64,000 nt of DNA from CAMYMQ01 sp963730305 (GCA_963730305.1 CAVSRB010000003.1:930001-994000); one strand, 5' to 3'; positions 9,157-17,918 are shown, numbered from the stretch's first letter. Numbers and translations are program-made. Notes: a model not told the origin generated them from the letters alone.

Positions 9157-10499
9157 CCCTCTTGAGGCGCCGGCGCGCGCGCGACGGCGGGCTCGGGCGC
9201 GGGTTCCGGAGCGCCGCGGTCACGGTCGGCGGCGTTCCGGCCGGCCGAGTCGTTGCCGGCCGCGTCGTTGCCGGCCGCCTCGTTGCTGGCCATGCGCGCC
9301 TCGGCCTCGCGGGTCAGCGCCGGGCGCACCATGACGATCATCAGCAGCACCGAGACGACCAGCAAGGCCAGGATCTGATAGGCCATCGGCCGCGGCGTGC
9401 CGTCGTGCAGCGCGACCACCACGGCGCCCATCGCCGCGCCGCCGAGCCACTGGAACAGGCCGATCAGCGACGACGCCGAGCCCGCCGTCCGCGCGAACGG
9501 CGCCAGCGCGCCGGCGAAGGCGCTGGGCGAGGTCAGCCCGATGCCGAGCATGAACAGGCCGAGCGGCGCGATCACGGCGGCCAGGGTGACGACCCCGGCC
9601 GCGGCCAGCCCGGCGAGCGTGCCCCCCGCCGTCAGCAGGACCGCGAAGCCGATCGCCAGCACGGTCAGCGGCCGGTAGCGCACCGACAGCCGGGTCGACA
9701 GCATCGCGCCGACGATCAGCCCGAACATCAGCGCGCCGAAGGCGAGGCCGACCGCCTCGCCGCTCATGCCGAGCGCATCGGTCAGCACGAAGGGGAAGGC
9801 CGAGATGAAGGTGAACATCGCCCCGTACATGCAGGCGATCATCAAGGTGAAGCCGAGGAAGACGCGGTTCGACATGAGCTGCCCGAAGGTGCGCAGCATC
9901 GGCTTGATCTGGGTCGCCTCGGGGTGGCGGTGCTGGTTGGTTTCGTCGAGGAACAGCCAGATCACGACGAACATCGCCGCCGCCGCCACGCCCAGCACGA
10001 TGAAGATCTCGTGCCAGCCGGCCACCGCGAGGATGGCGCCGCCGACCGCCGGCGCCATGATCGGCGCCAGCCCGGTGAAGGTGACCACGATCGACATCGC
10101 CCGCGCCATGTTGGGGCCGTGGATGTCGCGTACGCAGGCCCGCGCCAGCACCATGCCGCCCGCCGACCCCGCGCCCTGCAGGAAGCGGCCGACCAGCAGC
10201 ATGTCGATCGACACGGCGAAGATGCAGATCGCGCTGGCCGCCAGGAACACGCCCAGCGCGACCAGCATCACCGGCCGCCGGCCGTAACGGTCCGACAGCG
10301 GGCCATAGACCATCTGCCCGGCGGCGAAGCCGATCAGGAACAGGCTGACGACGAGCTGGGCGTTGGTGCCGGTGGTCGCGAAGGCGCGCGCGATCTGGGG
10401 CAGCGCCGGCAGCGGCATGTCGACCGACATCGGCGTCACCGCGATCGACGCCGCGATGATGGCGGTGACCCAGCCGGAGGTGAGGGCGGGACGGCGCAC
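9153..10499 (-). CDS. Bcr/CflA-family MFS drug exporter
   Basis: A 448-residue inner-membrane protein with about 12 transmembrane segments. The Bcr/CflA hallmarks are MSVDMPLPALPQIA in helix 1 and the loop 2-3 motif GPLSDRYGRRPVM near residue 66. The family exports bicyclomycin, chloramphenicol-type compounds and sometimes cysteine-derived metabolites. The last 50 residues form an unusual hydrophilic tail of NDAAG-type pentapeptides encoded by a 15-bp tandem repeat, then an Ala/Pro-rich end. The true substrate is unknown. Confidence 0.88.
   Translation of the reverse strand: MRRPALTSGWVTAIIAASIAVTPMSVDMPLPALPQIARAFATTGTNAQLVVSLFLIGFAAGQMVYGPLSDRYGRRPVMLVALGVFLAASAICIFAVSIDMLLVGRFLQGAGSAGGMVLARACVRDIHGPNMARAMSIVVTFTGLAPIMAPAVGGAILAVAGWHEIFIVLGVAAAAMFVVIWLFLDETNQHRHPEATQIKPMLRTFGQLMSNRVFLGFTLMIACMYGAMFTFISAFPFVLTDALGMSGEAVGLAFGALMFGLIVGAMLSTRLSVRYRPLTVLAIGFAVLLTAGGTLAGLAAAGVVTLAAVIAPLGLFMLGIGLTSPSAFAGALAPFARTAGSASSLIGLFQWLGGAAMGAVVVALHDGTPRPMAYQILALLVVSVLLMIVMVRPALTREAEARMASNEAAGNDAAGNDSAGRNAADRDRGAPEPAPEPAVARAPAPQEG
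9241..9285. repeat. 15-bp tandem repeat in the MFS C-terminal tail
   Basis: Three consecutive 15-base units (CCGGCCGAGTCGTTG and two variants differing at one or two positions) at 9241, 9256 and 9271. On the minus strand they encode the pentapeptide series NEAAG-NDAAG-NDSAG. Being a multiple of three, copy-number change would not shift the frame. Confidence 0.8.
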
Positions 10500-10603
10500 G
10501 GCTCAGCGCCCCCCGTCGCCGGCGGGCGGCCGTTCGATCCCGATTTCGTCGTCGCGTACGTTCATCGACCCTCGCGTTCGTGGCGCGCGGGCCGTCGCCC
10601 CCG

Positions 10604-11539
10604 CTACCGGTTGACCAGCGCGACCCCGGCCGCGGCCAAGGCCATGCCGGCCAAGGCCAGCATCCCCAACGTCTCGCCGAACACCGGCCACGCGATCAGC
10701 GCGGTCAGCGGCGGCACCATGTAGAACAGACTGGCGACGCGGCCCGCGGCGCCGCGCCGGATCATCGTCATCAGCAACCAGATCGACACCACCGACAGGA
10801 CGATCGACAGCCATACGAGGGCGATCGCCAGGTCCCAGCTCGGCACGACGCGGAACGACTCGAAAGCCGCCGCGGCGAGGGCCACCACGAGCAGTGCCCC
10901 GCCATACTGGAATACCCCGCCCGTGATGAGGTGTGCGTTCGACGCATACCTTTTCTGATACAGGGTCGCCACGGTGATGCCGACCAGGGCCCCAGCGGCA
11001 TAGAGATAGCCGACCGGCGTGCCCTCGCCGAAGGACAGCTTCTGCCACAACACCAAGGTAATCCCGGCGAGGCCGAGGACGAGTCCGAGCCACTGCATGG
11101 GTGTAACCCGTTCGCCGAGCACCGGGCCGACCAGGGTCGCGGTCAGCAACGGCTGGATGCCGACGACCAGGGCGGCGACGCCCGCCGGCACGCCGGCCGC
11201 GATCGCGGCGAACACGCCGCCGAGATAGCCGCCGTGGAGCAGCACGCCGACGACGACGGAGTGCGCCGCCGGCCGCCAGCCCCTGGGCCACGGCGCCCGC
11301 ACGGCCACCGCCATGCCCAGCATCAGCACCAGCACGATGGCGAAGCGCATGGTCAGGAAGGTCGCCGGCTCGGTCGACGGCATGCCGAGCTTGGCGAAGA
11401 TGAAACCGGTGCTCCACAGGCCGATGAACACCGCCGGGATGGCGGCGACGGCGACGCGGCGGGCGGACGTGCCGTCTGGCACACCGTCGCGCGGCGTATC
11501 CTGTCGGGAGCCCGAGGGCGGTGGGTCGTCGGGCGGCAT
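10604..11539 (-). CDS. EamA/DMT-family permease
   Basis: About 311 residues with ten predicted membrane helices in two EamA repeats (FIGLWSTGFIFAKLGM near residue 36 opens the first). Members export amino acids or other small metabolites. The start is taken at the ATG read from 11539, which precedes a short polar N-terminal tail. An upstream in-frame ATG (11587) would overlap the tyrC 3-prime end. It lies downstream of tyrC on the same strand with an 18-bp gap, so it may be co-transcribed with the aromatic amino acid genes. The substrate is unknown. Confidence 0.82.
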   Translation of the reverse strand: MPPDDPPPSGSRQDTPRDGVPDGTSARRVAVAAIPAVFIGLWSTGFIFAKLGMPSTEPATFLTMRFAIVLVLMLGMAVAVRAPWPRGWRPAAHSVVVGVLLHGGYLGGVFAAIAAGVPAGVAALVVGIQPLLTATLVGPVLGERVTPMQWLGLVLGLAGITLVLWQKLSFGEGTPVGYLYAAGALVGITVATLYQKRYASNAHLITGGVFQYGGALLVVALAAAAFESFRVVPSWDLAIALVWLSIVLSVVSIWLLMTMIRRGAAGRVASLFYMVPPLTALIAWPVFGETLGMLALAGMALAAAGVALVNR

Positions 11540-11556
11540 GTCGGCGAGAGCTCCGG

Positions 11557-12474
11557 TCAGCCGTCGAGCTTCTTGGAGTCCTCCCACTCGTGCTGGTGGG
11601 CGTCGATGATGCCGCGGCGGACCTCGCGGGTGCGCGTGAACCAGTCGAGCAGCGCATCGCCGTCGTGGCGGCGCAGCGCCTTGCGCATCGCGGTCAGGTC
11701 CTCGGTGAAGCGGGTCAGCATCTCCAGCACGGCCTCGCGGTTGGTCAGCAGCACGTCACGCCAGAATTCGGGGTCCGACGCGGCGATGCGGGTGAAGTCG
11801 CGGAAGCCGCCGGCGGAGAACTTGATGACCTCGGACTTGAGGTCCTCCTCCAGCTCGGTCGCGGTACCGACGATGGTGTAGGCGATGACGTGAGGCAGGT
11901 GCGAGGTCAGCGCCAGCACGATGTCGTGGTGGTGGGCGTCCATCAGCTCGACCTGCATGCCCGCCGCGCGCCACAGCGCGCGCACGGTCTCGACCGCCTG
12001 CGGGTCGGCGTCGGCGGCCGGGGTCAGGATGCAGAAGCGCTTGTCGAACAGCTCGGCGAAGCCCGCCTCGGGACCGGAGAACTCGGTGCCCGCGACCGGG
12101 TGGCCGGGGACCAGGTGGACCGTGTCGGGCAGATGCGCCTTCAACACCTCGGCCGCCGCCGCCTTGGCCGAGCCGACGTCGGTGACGATCGCGCCCGGCG
12201 CGAGCCGGCCGGCGATCGCCTCGGCGACCGGCGCGTAGCCGCCCAGGTGCAGCGCGAAGACGACCAGGTCGGCGCCCTCGACCGCGTCGCCGGGATCCGC
12301 CTCGGCCCGGTCGACCACGCCCAGGTCGACCGCCCGCTCGCGGGTGCCGTCGGTGCGCGAGTAGGCGACGATTTCGTCGGCCAGCCCCCGCTCGCGGATG
12401 ACCCGCGCCAGCGACGACCCGATCAGCCCGATGCCGAGGAACGCGACCTTCTTGAAGTGCGGCTCGGCTAACAT
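11557..12474 (-). CDS. tyrC: Prephenate/arogenate dehydrogenase
   Basis: A 305-residue NAD(P)-dependent enzyme of tyrosine synthesis, oxidatively decarboxylating prephenate and/or arogenate. The nucleotide-binding motif GIGLIGSSLA is at residues 13-22. The conserved VGSAK, GHPVAGTEFSGP (active-site His) and HHHDIVLALTSHLPHVIAY blocks follow in order. The start is the ATG read from 12474, five bases after the hisC stop. It forms an apparent operon chorismate mutase-hisC-tyrC, the usual alphaproteobacterial arrangement in which HisC also acts on aromatic keto acids. Confidence 0.93.
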   Translation of the reverse strand: MLAEPHFKKVAFLGIGLIGSSLARVIRERGLADEIVAYSRTDGTRERAVDLGVVDRAEADPGDAVEGADLVVFALHLGGYAPVAEAIAGRLAPGAIVTDVGSAKAAAAEVLKAHLPDTVHLVPGHPVAGTEFSGPEAGFAELFDKRFCILTPAADADPQAVETVRALWRAAGMQVELMDAHHHDIVLALTSHLPHVIAYTIVGTATELEEDLKSEVIKFSAGGFRDFTRIAASDPEFWRDVLLTNREAVLEMLTRFTEDLTAMRKALRRHDGDALLDWFTRTREVRRGIIDAHQHEWEDSKKLDG

Positions 12475-12479
12475 GTCGG

Positions 12480-13577
12480 TTACCCGACGAACTCGCGCAG
12501 GGCGTCGACGGTCGCGCGCATCTCGTGCTCCAGGCCGATGGTGATCCGCAGGCAGTCCGGCAGGCCGTAGCCCGCGACCTTGCGCGGGATGATCCCCTTC
12601 TTGTTGAGGAAATCGTTGGCCGCGTTGGCGTCGCGGCCGTCGCCGTTGGGGAAGCGGACCAGCACGAAGTTGCCGATGCTGGGCAGCGCCTCCAGGCCGA
12701 GCGCGTTGACCTGGTCCCGGAACCAGGGCAGCCACTCGTCGTTGTGGGTGCGCGCCTTGTCGAGATGGGCGACGTCGCGGACCGCCGCGGTCGCCGCGGC
12801 GATGCCGCCGGAGTTGATGTTGAACGGCCCGCGCGTGCGGTGGATCACGTCGATGATGTCGGTCGGGCCGTAGCACCAGCCGACCCGCAGCCCGGCGAGG
12901 CCGTAGATCTTCGAGAAGGTGCGCGTCATCACCACGTTGGGCGCCGTCGACGCCAGCTCGATCCCGGCCGAGTAGTCGTTGCGGCTGACGTATTCGGCGT
13001 AGGCCGCGTCGAGCACGAGCAGCACGTTCTCCGGCAGCGCGGCGTGCAGCCGCTCGACCTCGCCGGTCGGCAGGTAGGTGCCGGTCGGATTGTTCGGGTT
13101 GGCCAGGAAGACGATCTTGGTGCGGTCGGACAGCTTCTCGAGGAAACCGTCGACGCTCGCGGTCAGGCCGGCGTCCTTCGCGGTCACCGGCCGCGCCCCG
13201 GCGGCCAGGGTCGCGATCGGGTACATGGCGAAGCCGTGCTCGCTGAACAGCACCTCGTCTTCGCGGCCCGCATAGGCCTTCGTCAGCAGGCCGATCAGCT
13301 CGTCGGAGCCGTTGCCGCAGGCGATCCGCTCGGCGTCGATGCCGTGCAGCTCGGCCAGGGCCGTGCGCAGCTCGGTGGCGGCGCCGTCAGCGTAGCGGTG
13401 CAGGTGGCCGGCGACCGACTTGAACGCCTCGATGGCGTAGGGGCTCGGCCCGATCGCGCTCTCGTTCGAGGCGAGGCAGATCGGGTCGTCGAACCCGGGC
13501 AGCTTGGCGTCGCCGCCCCGGTAGATCTGAATATCCAGGATACCGGGCCGCGGTGCGGGACCAGTCATCGTGCGCAC
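12480..13577 (-). CDS. hisC: Histidinol-phosphate/aromatic aminotransferase
   Basis: PLP-dependent class I/II aminotransferase, 365 residues (about 362 if the ATG at 13568 is the start). Conserved blocks are LASNESAIGPSP near residue 35, FLANPNNPTGTY near 153, and the PLP-lysine motif TFSKIYGLAGLRVGW near 220. HisC transaminates histidinol phosphate. Its position between chorismate mutase and tyrC suggests that this copy serves phenylalanine/tyrosine synthesis, possibly as well as histidine synthesis. Confidence 0.93.
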   Translation of the reverse strand: MRTMTGPAPRPGILDIQIYRGGDAKLPGFDDPICLASNESAIGPSPYAIEAFKSVAGHLHRYADGAATELRTALAELHGIDAERIACGNGSDELIGLLTKAYAGREDEVLFSEHGFAMYPIATLAAGARPVTAKDAGLTASVDGFLEKLSDRTKIVFLANPNNPTGTYLPTGEVERLHAALPENVLLVLDAAYAEYVSRNDYSAGIELASTAPNVVMTRTFSKIYGLAGLRVGWCYGPTDIIDVIHRTRGPFNINSGGIAAATAAVRDVAHLDKARTHNDEWLPWFRDQVNALGLEALPSIGNFVLVRFPNGDGRDANAANDFLNKKGIIPRKVAGYGLPDCLRITIGLEHEMRATVDALREFVG

Positions 13578-13589
13578 TCCGTTATGTCG

Positions 13590-14360
13590 TCACAGATCGA
13601 GCGGCGAGGGATAGGCGCCGAGCCAAACCAATCGCGCGTCAGCCCCCGCTGCGGCCGCAATCGCATCCGCGGACACGAAACCCTGTACCTCGATCAGATC
13701 GAATGCGCTCGCCCGGGCGAGCCGCTGCGTATCCGAAATATCCGCCGATTGCAATGCTTTCGCAGCCCCGTCGCCGGCCGCCGCGACCAGGGTGCGGTCG
13801 TCGCCGCTATCGCCCGCGATGCCCTTGCCGACGACCAGCCAGCGCGGCGCGCCGCCGGTGAACGGCAGCCGCCACAACACCCCCGCCTCGACGCCCCGCT
13901 CACGCGCGACCGCAAGCCGCAGCCACCAGCTGCCGATCTGCGCCGCGGCCGGCCAGGGCAGCAGCGCCGCCTCCGCCTCGCCGTCGATCACCGGGGCGAG
14001 CGGGTCGTGGACGCGCGACACCGGCGTCGCGGTGCCGAAATGCTCGCGCGCCGCCTGCGCCGACGCGTCGTCGGCGACGGTCACCCGGAACGGCCCCTGC
14101 TGGCACACCGACGCGGCGATCAGCTCGCGCCAGATGCGCACGATCGAGGCCTTCGGGAAGGCGCCCTCGTGCCGGGCCAGCAGCCGGCGGACGATCTGGG
14201 CCTCGCGGGCCGGGCGATGGACGACCGCGTTGGCGTCACGCTTGGTGGCGCCGACCTGCGCCACCGTCGCCGTGCGCCGCATGATCGCGTCGTGGATCGC
14301 GTCGTCGGCGGCGTCGATCTCCGCCCGCAACGCCGCCAGGTCGACCGTCTTGTCTGCCAT
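13590..14360 (-). CDS. Chorismate mutase (AroQ type) with an extra C-terminal domain
   Basis: A 256-residue protein. The first ~90 residues are an AroQ-fold chorismate mutase (LAALRAEIDAADDAIHDAIMRR, then VGATKRD and HRPAREAQIVRRLLARHEG), which converts chorismate to prephenate. The remaining ~165 residues (QQGPFRVTVADDASAQAAREHFG onward) are not a second mutase. They look like a ligand-binding or degenerate dehydratase-like domain that could sense a product amino acid; this is inference. The start is the ATG read from 14360. It heads the hisC-tyrC operon with a 12-bp gap to hisC. Confidence 0.85.
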   Translation of the reverse strand: MADKTVDLAALRAEIDAADDAIHDAIMRRTATVAQVGATKRDANAVVHRPAREAQIVRRLLARHEGAFPKASIVRIWRELIAASVCQQGPFRVTVADDASAQAAREHFGTATPVSRVHDPLAPVIDGEAEAALLPWPAAAQIGSWWLRLAVARERGVEAGVLWRLPFTGGAPRWLVVGKGIAGDSGDDRTLVAAAGDGAAKALQSADISDTQRLARASAFDLIEVQGFVSADAIAAAAGADARLVWLGAYPSPLDL

Positions 14361-14698
14361 GTGCGTATGTCTCCCGTTCGTTGCGGGCCCTTGTAGGCGG
14401 CATTGCCCTGCCGCGTAAAGACAGGCGGGGGCGGCCACCGGGTCCCTCGATACGCTCGCTTTGCGAGCTACTCGGGATGAGGCCAATGATGGTGCCCATC
14501 GAAGTCCTCATCCCGAGTAGCCCGGGCCGATAGGCCGGGGCGTATCGAGGGGCCCGCCGGCTGGACCTGGACCGGCGCTGGACCTGGGCCGAACCGACCC
14601 CATATTTCGTCGACGCCGGGCAACGCTTGCGCCGGCGGGGCGGATTGAGCAGTATCCGCCGCTCTCTCGGACCCCTGGGACAAGACGGAAACAAGCCG
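14361..14698. other. Intergenic region between chorismate mutase and metA
   Basis: 338 bases with divergent genes on each side, so both promoters must lie here. The middle third is occupied by the inverted repeat described separately (14444-14551). Between 14600 and 14660 there is a GC-rich potential stem around GCCGGGCAACGCTTGCGCCGG. I compared the 14575-14698 leader with the SAM-II/metA riboswitch as I remember it and could not match the consensus. Confidence 0.4.
14444..14551. repeat. Long nested inverted repeat, cruciform-type element
   Basis: The outer arms are CCCTCGATACGC (14444-14455) and GCGTATCGAGGG (14540-14551). The inner arms are CTACTCGGGATGAGG (14468-14482) and CCTCATCCCGAGTAG (14506-14520). 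Between outer and inner arms each side has its own small hairpin (CTCGC-TTT-GCGAG at 14455-14467 on the left). The whole folds as a branched structure. Similar elements are, from general knowledge, dispersed non-coding repeats in high-GC proteobacteria. There is only one copy in the window. Confidence 0.75.
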
Positions 14699-15625
14699 AT
14701 GCCCATCAAGATTCCGGACGACCTTCCCGCAGCGAAAACGCTGGAGGAGGAAGGCGTCGTCATCATGCGCGAAAACGCCGCCATCCGTCAGGACATCCGC
14801 CCGATGCGGATCGCGCTGCTCAACCTGATGCCCGAGAAGATCAAGACGGAAACCCAGCTTTCCCGCCTGATCGGCGCGACGCCGCTGCAGGTCGAGATGA
14901 CCCTGCTGACGACCGCGTCCTACACGCCGACCAACACGCCGGCCGAGCACATGCTCGCCTTCTACCAGCCGTGGAACGAGGTCGCCGACGAGCGGTTCGA
15001 CGGCCTGATCGTCACCGGCGCGCCGGTCGAGGAGATCGAGTTCGAGGAGGTCAAATACTGGCCGGAGCTGTGCGACATCTTCGATTGGGCGCGCACGCAC
15101 GCGCACAGCTCGTTCAACATCTGCTGGGGCGCCCAGGCGGCGCTGTTCCATTACTACGGCGTGCCGAAATACCTGCTGCCGCGCAAGCTGTCGGGCATCT
15201 TCCCGCACCGGGTCGTCCGGCGCAGCGCCAAGCTGACCCGCGGCTTCAACGACATCTTCCCGGTGCCGGTCTCGCGCTACACCGAGAACCGCCAGCGCGA
15301 CATCGACCGGCACGACTCCTTGGAGATCCTGGCCGAATCGGACGAGGCCGGGCTGTGCCTGATCCAGGACCACGCGCTCAACGCGGTCTACATGTTCAAC
15401 CACCTCGAATACGACACGCGCAGCCTGTCCGACGAGTACAACCGGGATATGAAGGCGCGCCCGGATACGGTGCGCATCCCGGAGCATTACTTCCCCGGCG
15501 AGGACCCGGCCAAGCGGCCGATCAACACCTGGCGCTCGCACGGCCACCTGCTGATCGCCAACTGGATCAACGACGTCTACCAGACGACGCCGTTCGACCT
15601 CGCCGACATCGGCAAGGACCGCTAG
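14699..15625 (+). CDS. metA: Homoserine O-acyltransferase MetA, predicted acetyl-CoA dependent
   Basis: First committed step of methionine synthesis, acylating homoserine. It is 308 residues long, starting at ATG 14699. Catalytic Cys142 sits in FNICWGAQAA. The His/Glu of the triad lie in FNHLEYD and the nearby C-terminal half. Residue 111 is Glu (TGAPVEEIEF). In characterised MetA proteins Glu here goes with acetyl-CoA use and Gly with succinyl-CoA, so this enzyme probably makes O-acetylhomoserine despite the traditional name. It ends three bases before the convergent methyltransferase. Confidence 0.92.
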   Translation: MPIKIPDDLPAAKTLEEEGVVIMRENAAIRQDIRPMRIALLNLMPEKIKTETQLSRLIGATPLQVEMTLLTTASYTPTNTPAEHMLAFYQPWNEVADERFDGLIVTGAPVEEIEFEEVKYWPELCDIFDWARTHAHSSFNICWGAQAALFHYYGVPKYLLPRKLSGIFPHRVVRRSAKLTRGFNDIFPVPVSRYTENRQRDIDRHDSLEILAESDEAGLCLIQDHALNAVYMFNHLEYDTRSLSDEYNRDMKARPDTVRIPEHYFPGEDPAKRPINTWRSHGHLLIANWINDVYQTTPFDLADIGKDR

Positions 15626-15628
15626 CGG

Positions 15629-16363
15629 CTAACCGCCGTGGCGCGCGGCGGCGATGCCGTCGGGCACGGTCACCCGGCGCGCCCTGGCGCGCGCGGGCGT
15701 CGGCACGCCGGCATAGACCTGCTTGGCGGCCTCGGTCAGCATCACCCCGGCGAGGATCGGCAGCCAGGCGTGGAACAGCCGTTCCCACGCGGTCCCCGTC
15801 GACAACAGCATGCGCGAGCGGAACGGCGGCACGAACAGGGCGCGCTCTGTGCGCAGCGGCGTGAACATGGCGTCGCGCAGCAGCCGCCCGATCTGGCCCT
15901 CGGAGAAGGGCCGGCCGTGGCCGAAGGGCGTCCGCTCCAGCCGCGCCCAGATGCTGCGCCGGTTCGGCGTGACGACGATCATCCGGCCGTCGTCGGTCAG
16001 CACCCGCCAGACCTCGCGCAGCATCGAGGGCAGCGCCTCGCTGTGCTCGACCGCGTGGATCAGCAGCGCCCGGTCGATCGAACGGTCGGGCAGCGGCAGC
16101 AGGGTCTCGTCGCAGATGGTCACGGCGTTGGGCTCGTCGTCGGGCCAGCGCAGCACGCCCTGCTGGGCGGGCATCACCGCGAACACCCGCACCGCCTCGG
16201 CCTGGAACAGACGCAGGTAGGGGACGGCGTAGCCGAAACCCATCACGCTCGACCCGCCGACGTTGGGCCACATCGCGCGCAGGCGCCGGCGGATCAGCCG
16301 GCGCGCGACCAGCCCCGGCCCGCTGCCGTAGAAATTGCGGAGATCGACGACGTCCATCGACAT
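15629..16363 (-). CDS. Class I SAM-dependent methyltransferase
   Basis: A 244-residue protein of the methyltransferase-11 type. The acidic/adenosine-binding part is less canonical. The post-motif LPLPDRSIDRALLIHAVEH and the motif III-like REVWRVLTDDGRMIVVTPNRRSIWA are clear. A gene of this type divergent from gloB is a recurring alphaproteobacterial pair. The substrate is not known. The C-terminus ends in a basic ARARARRVTV stretch. The start could be 16363 or the second Met two codons in. Confidence 0.82.
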   Translation of the reverse strand: MSMDVVDLRNFYGSGPGLVARRLIRRRLRAMWPNVGGSSVMGFGYAVPYLRLFQAEAVRVFAVMPAQQGVLRWPDDEPNAVTICDETLLPLPDRSIDRALLIHAVEHSEALPSMLREVWRVLTDDGRMIVVTPNRRSIWARLERTPFGHGRPFSEGQIGRLLRDAMFTPLRTERALFVPPFRSRMLLSTGTAWERLFHAWLPILAGVMLTEAAKQVYAGVPTPARARARRVTVPDGIAAARHGG

Positions 16364-16490
16364 GCGGCACTCGGTCCTCTGCCCCTGATTTTGCCGGCGG
16401 CGCGTTCGGTGCTAGTACCCTTCGGCGTGCGCAGATACTAGGTTTGCCGTACACACCGATCCGTCAAGAGAATGGGACTTCGACCGCGCC

Positions 16491-17267
16491 ATGGCAAAGC
16501 TCGAAATCGTCCAGATCCCGGTGCTCTCGGACAACTACGTCTACCTGGTCCGCGAGCCCGATAGCGGGTCCGTCGCCGTCGTCGACCCGGCGGTTGCCGA
16601 GCCGGTGATGGCCGAGGCCGACCGGCGCGGCTGGCGGATCACCCACATCCTCAACACCCACCACCACGGCGACCACGTCGGCGGCAACCTGACGATCAAG
16701 GAAGCGACCGGCTGCACCATCGTCGGGCCGCGCGCCGATGCCGGCCGCATCCCGGGCATCGACGTCGAGGTCGGCGACGGCGACAGCTACGATTTCGGCG
16801 CCGAGACCGCGCAGGTGTTCGACGTGCCGGGCCACACCCGCGGCCACATCGCCTATTGGTTCGCCGGCTCGGACGCGCTGTTCTGCGGCGATACCCTGTT
16901 CATCCTCGGCTGCGGGCGGCTGTTCGAGGGCACGCCGGCGCAGATGTGGCAGAGCCTGGGCAAGCTGCGCGCCCTGCCCGACGCGACCCGCATCTACTGC
17001 GCCCACGAATACACCCAGGCCAACGCCCGCTTCGCGGTCACGGTCGACCCGGACAACGCCGACCTGACCGCGCGCGCCGCGGCGATCGACGCCGCCCGCG
17101 CCCGCAACGAGCCGACCGTGCCCGACACGATGGGCCTGGAGAAACGCACCAACCCGTTCCTGCGCGCCGACGCGCCGAGCGTTGCCGACGCCGTCGGCCT
17201 GGCCGGCGCCGACCCGGTCGCGGTCTTCGCCGAGGTCCGCGAGCGCAAGGACAATTTCCGCGGCTGA
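16491..17267 (+). CDS. gloB: Hydroxyacylglutathione hydrolase (glyoxalase II)
   Basis: Metallo-beta-lactamase-fold enzyme of 258 residues that hydrolyses S-lactoylglutathione in methylglyoxal detoxification. The metal motif THHHGDHVGG is at residues 55-64. GHTRGHIAY and FCGDTLFILGCGR follow, then CAHEYTQANARF, which carries a later metal ligand and the start of the glutathione-binding domain. The C-terminal lysine/arginine region (RKDNFRG) is also typical. It is followed by two glutathione-transferase genes on the same strand. Confidence 0.94.
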   Translation: MAKLEIVQIPVLSDNYVYLVREPDSGSVAVVDPAVAEPVMAEADRRGWRITHILNTHHHGDHVGGNLTIKEATGCTIVGPRADAGRIPGIDVEVGDGDSYDFGAETAQVFDVPGHTRGHIAYWFAGSDALFCGDTLFILGCGRLFEGTPAQMWQSLGKLRALPDATRIYCAHEYTQANARFAVTVDPDNADLTARAAAIDAARARNEPTVPDTMGLEKRTNPFLRADAPSVADAVGLAGADPVAVFAEVRERKDNFRG

Positions 17268-17299
17268 TGGGGCCGCGGTCCAATGGAGAACCATCCCTG

Positions 17300-17908
17300 A
17301 TGAAGCTCTACTACGCCTCCGCCTCGCCCTTCGTGCGCAAGTGCATGGTCACCGCGATCGAGCTCGGCCTCGACGACAAGATCGAGCCGGTGACGGTGGC
17401 GACGACCCCGATCGCGCCGGCGGCCGAGCTCGACGCCGTCAACCCGATCCGCAAGATCCCGGCGTTGGTCACCGACGACGGCCAGACGCTCTACGATTCG
17501 GCGGTCATCTGCGAATATCTCGATGCCATCGGCGGCAACCACCTGATCCCGAAGGAGGGCGCGGCGCGCTGGGCGGTGCGGCGGCAGGAGTTGCTCGCCG
17601 ACGGCCTGCTCGACGCCGCGGTGATCACCCGCTACGAGCTCGCGGTGCGGCCCGAGGAAAAGCAGTGGGACACCTGGATCGAGGCCCAGAAGGGCAAGAT
17701 CGACGGCGCGCTCGACCAGATGGAGCACGACGCGGCCAATTTCGGCGGGGCGATCCACATGGGCGCGGTGGCCTTCGGCTGCGCGCTCGGCTATCTGGAC
17801 TTCCGCTTTGCCGACGACGACTGGCGCGCCGGACACGGCAAGCTCGCCGCCTGGTACGAGGGCTTCGCCCAGCGGCCGTCGATGCAGCGCACCGCCCCCG
17901 CCGTCTGA
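17300..17908 (+). CDS. Glutathione S-transferase family protein (tandem copy 1)
   Basis: A 202-residue GST. The thioredoxin-like N-domain starts MKLYYASASPFVRK, where the Ser after Ala-Ser is the likely glutathione-activating residue. It contains the glutathione-binding PALVTDDGQTLYDSAVICEYLD block. The C-domain is all-helical (GAVAFGCALGYLDFRFADDDWRAGH). The ATG at 17300 is preceded by GGAGAACC. It lies 32 bp after gloB and 10 bp before a paralogue, consistent with a glutathione-linked detoxification operon. The substrate is unknown. Confidence 0.88.
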   Translation: MKLYYASASPFVRKCMVTAIELGLDDKIEPVTVATTPIAPAAELDAVNPIRKIPALVTDDGQTLYDSAVICEYLDAIGGNHLIPKEGAARWAVRRQELLADGLLDAAVITRYELAVRPEEKQWDTWIEAQKGKIDGALDQMEHDAANFGGAIHMGAVAFGCALGYLDFRFADDDWRAGHGKLAAWYEGFAQRPSMQRTAPAV

Positions 17909-17918
17909 GCAGCCCCCG

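Noticed and set aside
14575..14698. SAM-II (metA-type) riboswitch ahead of metA
   Set aside because: The leader has a GC-rich stem, but the conserved loop and pseudoknot sequences as I remember them could not be matched. A covariance-model scan would decide.
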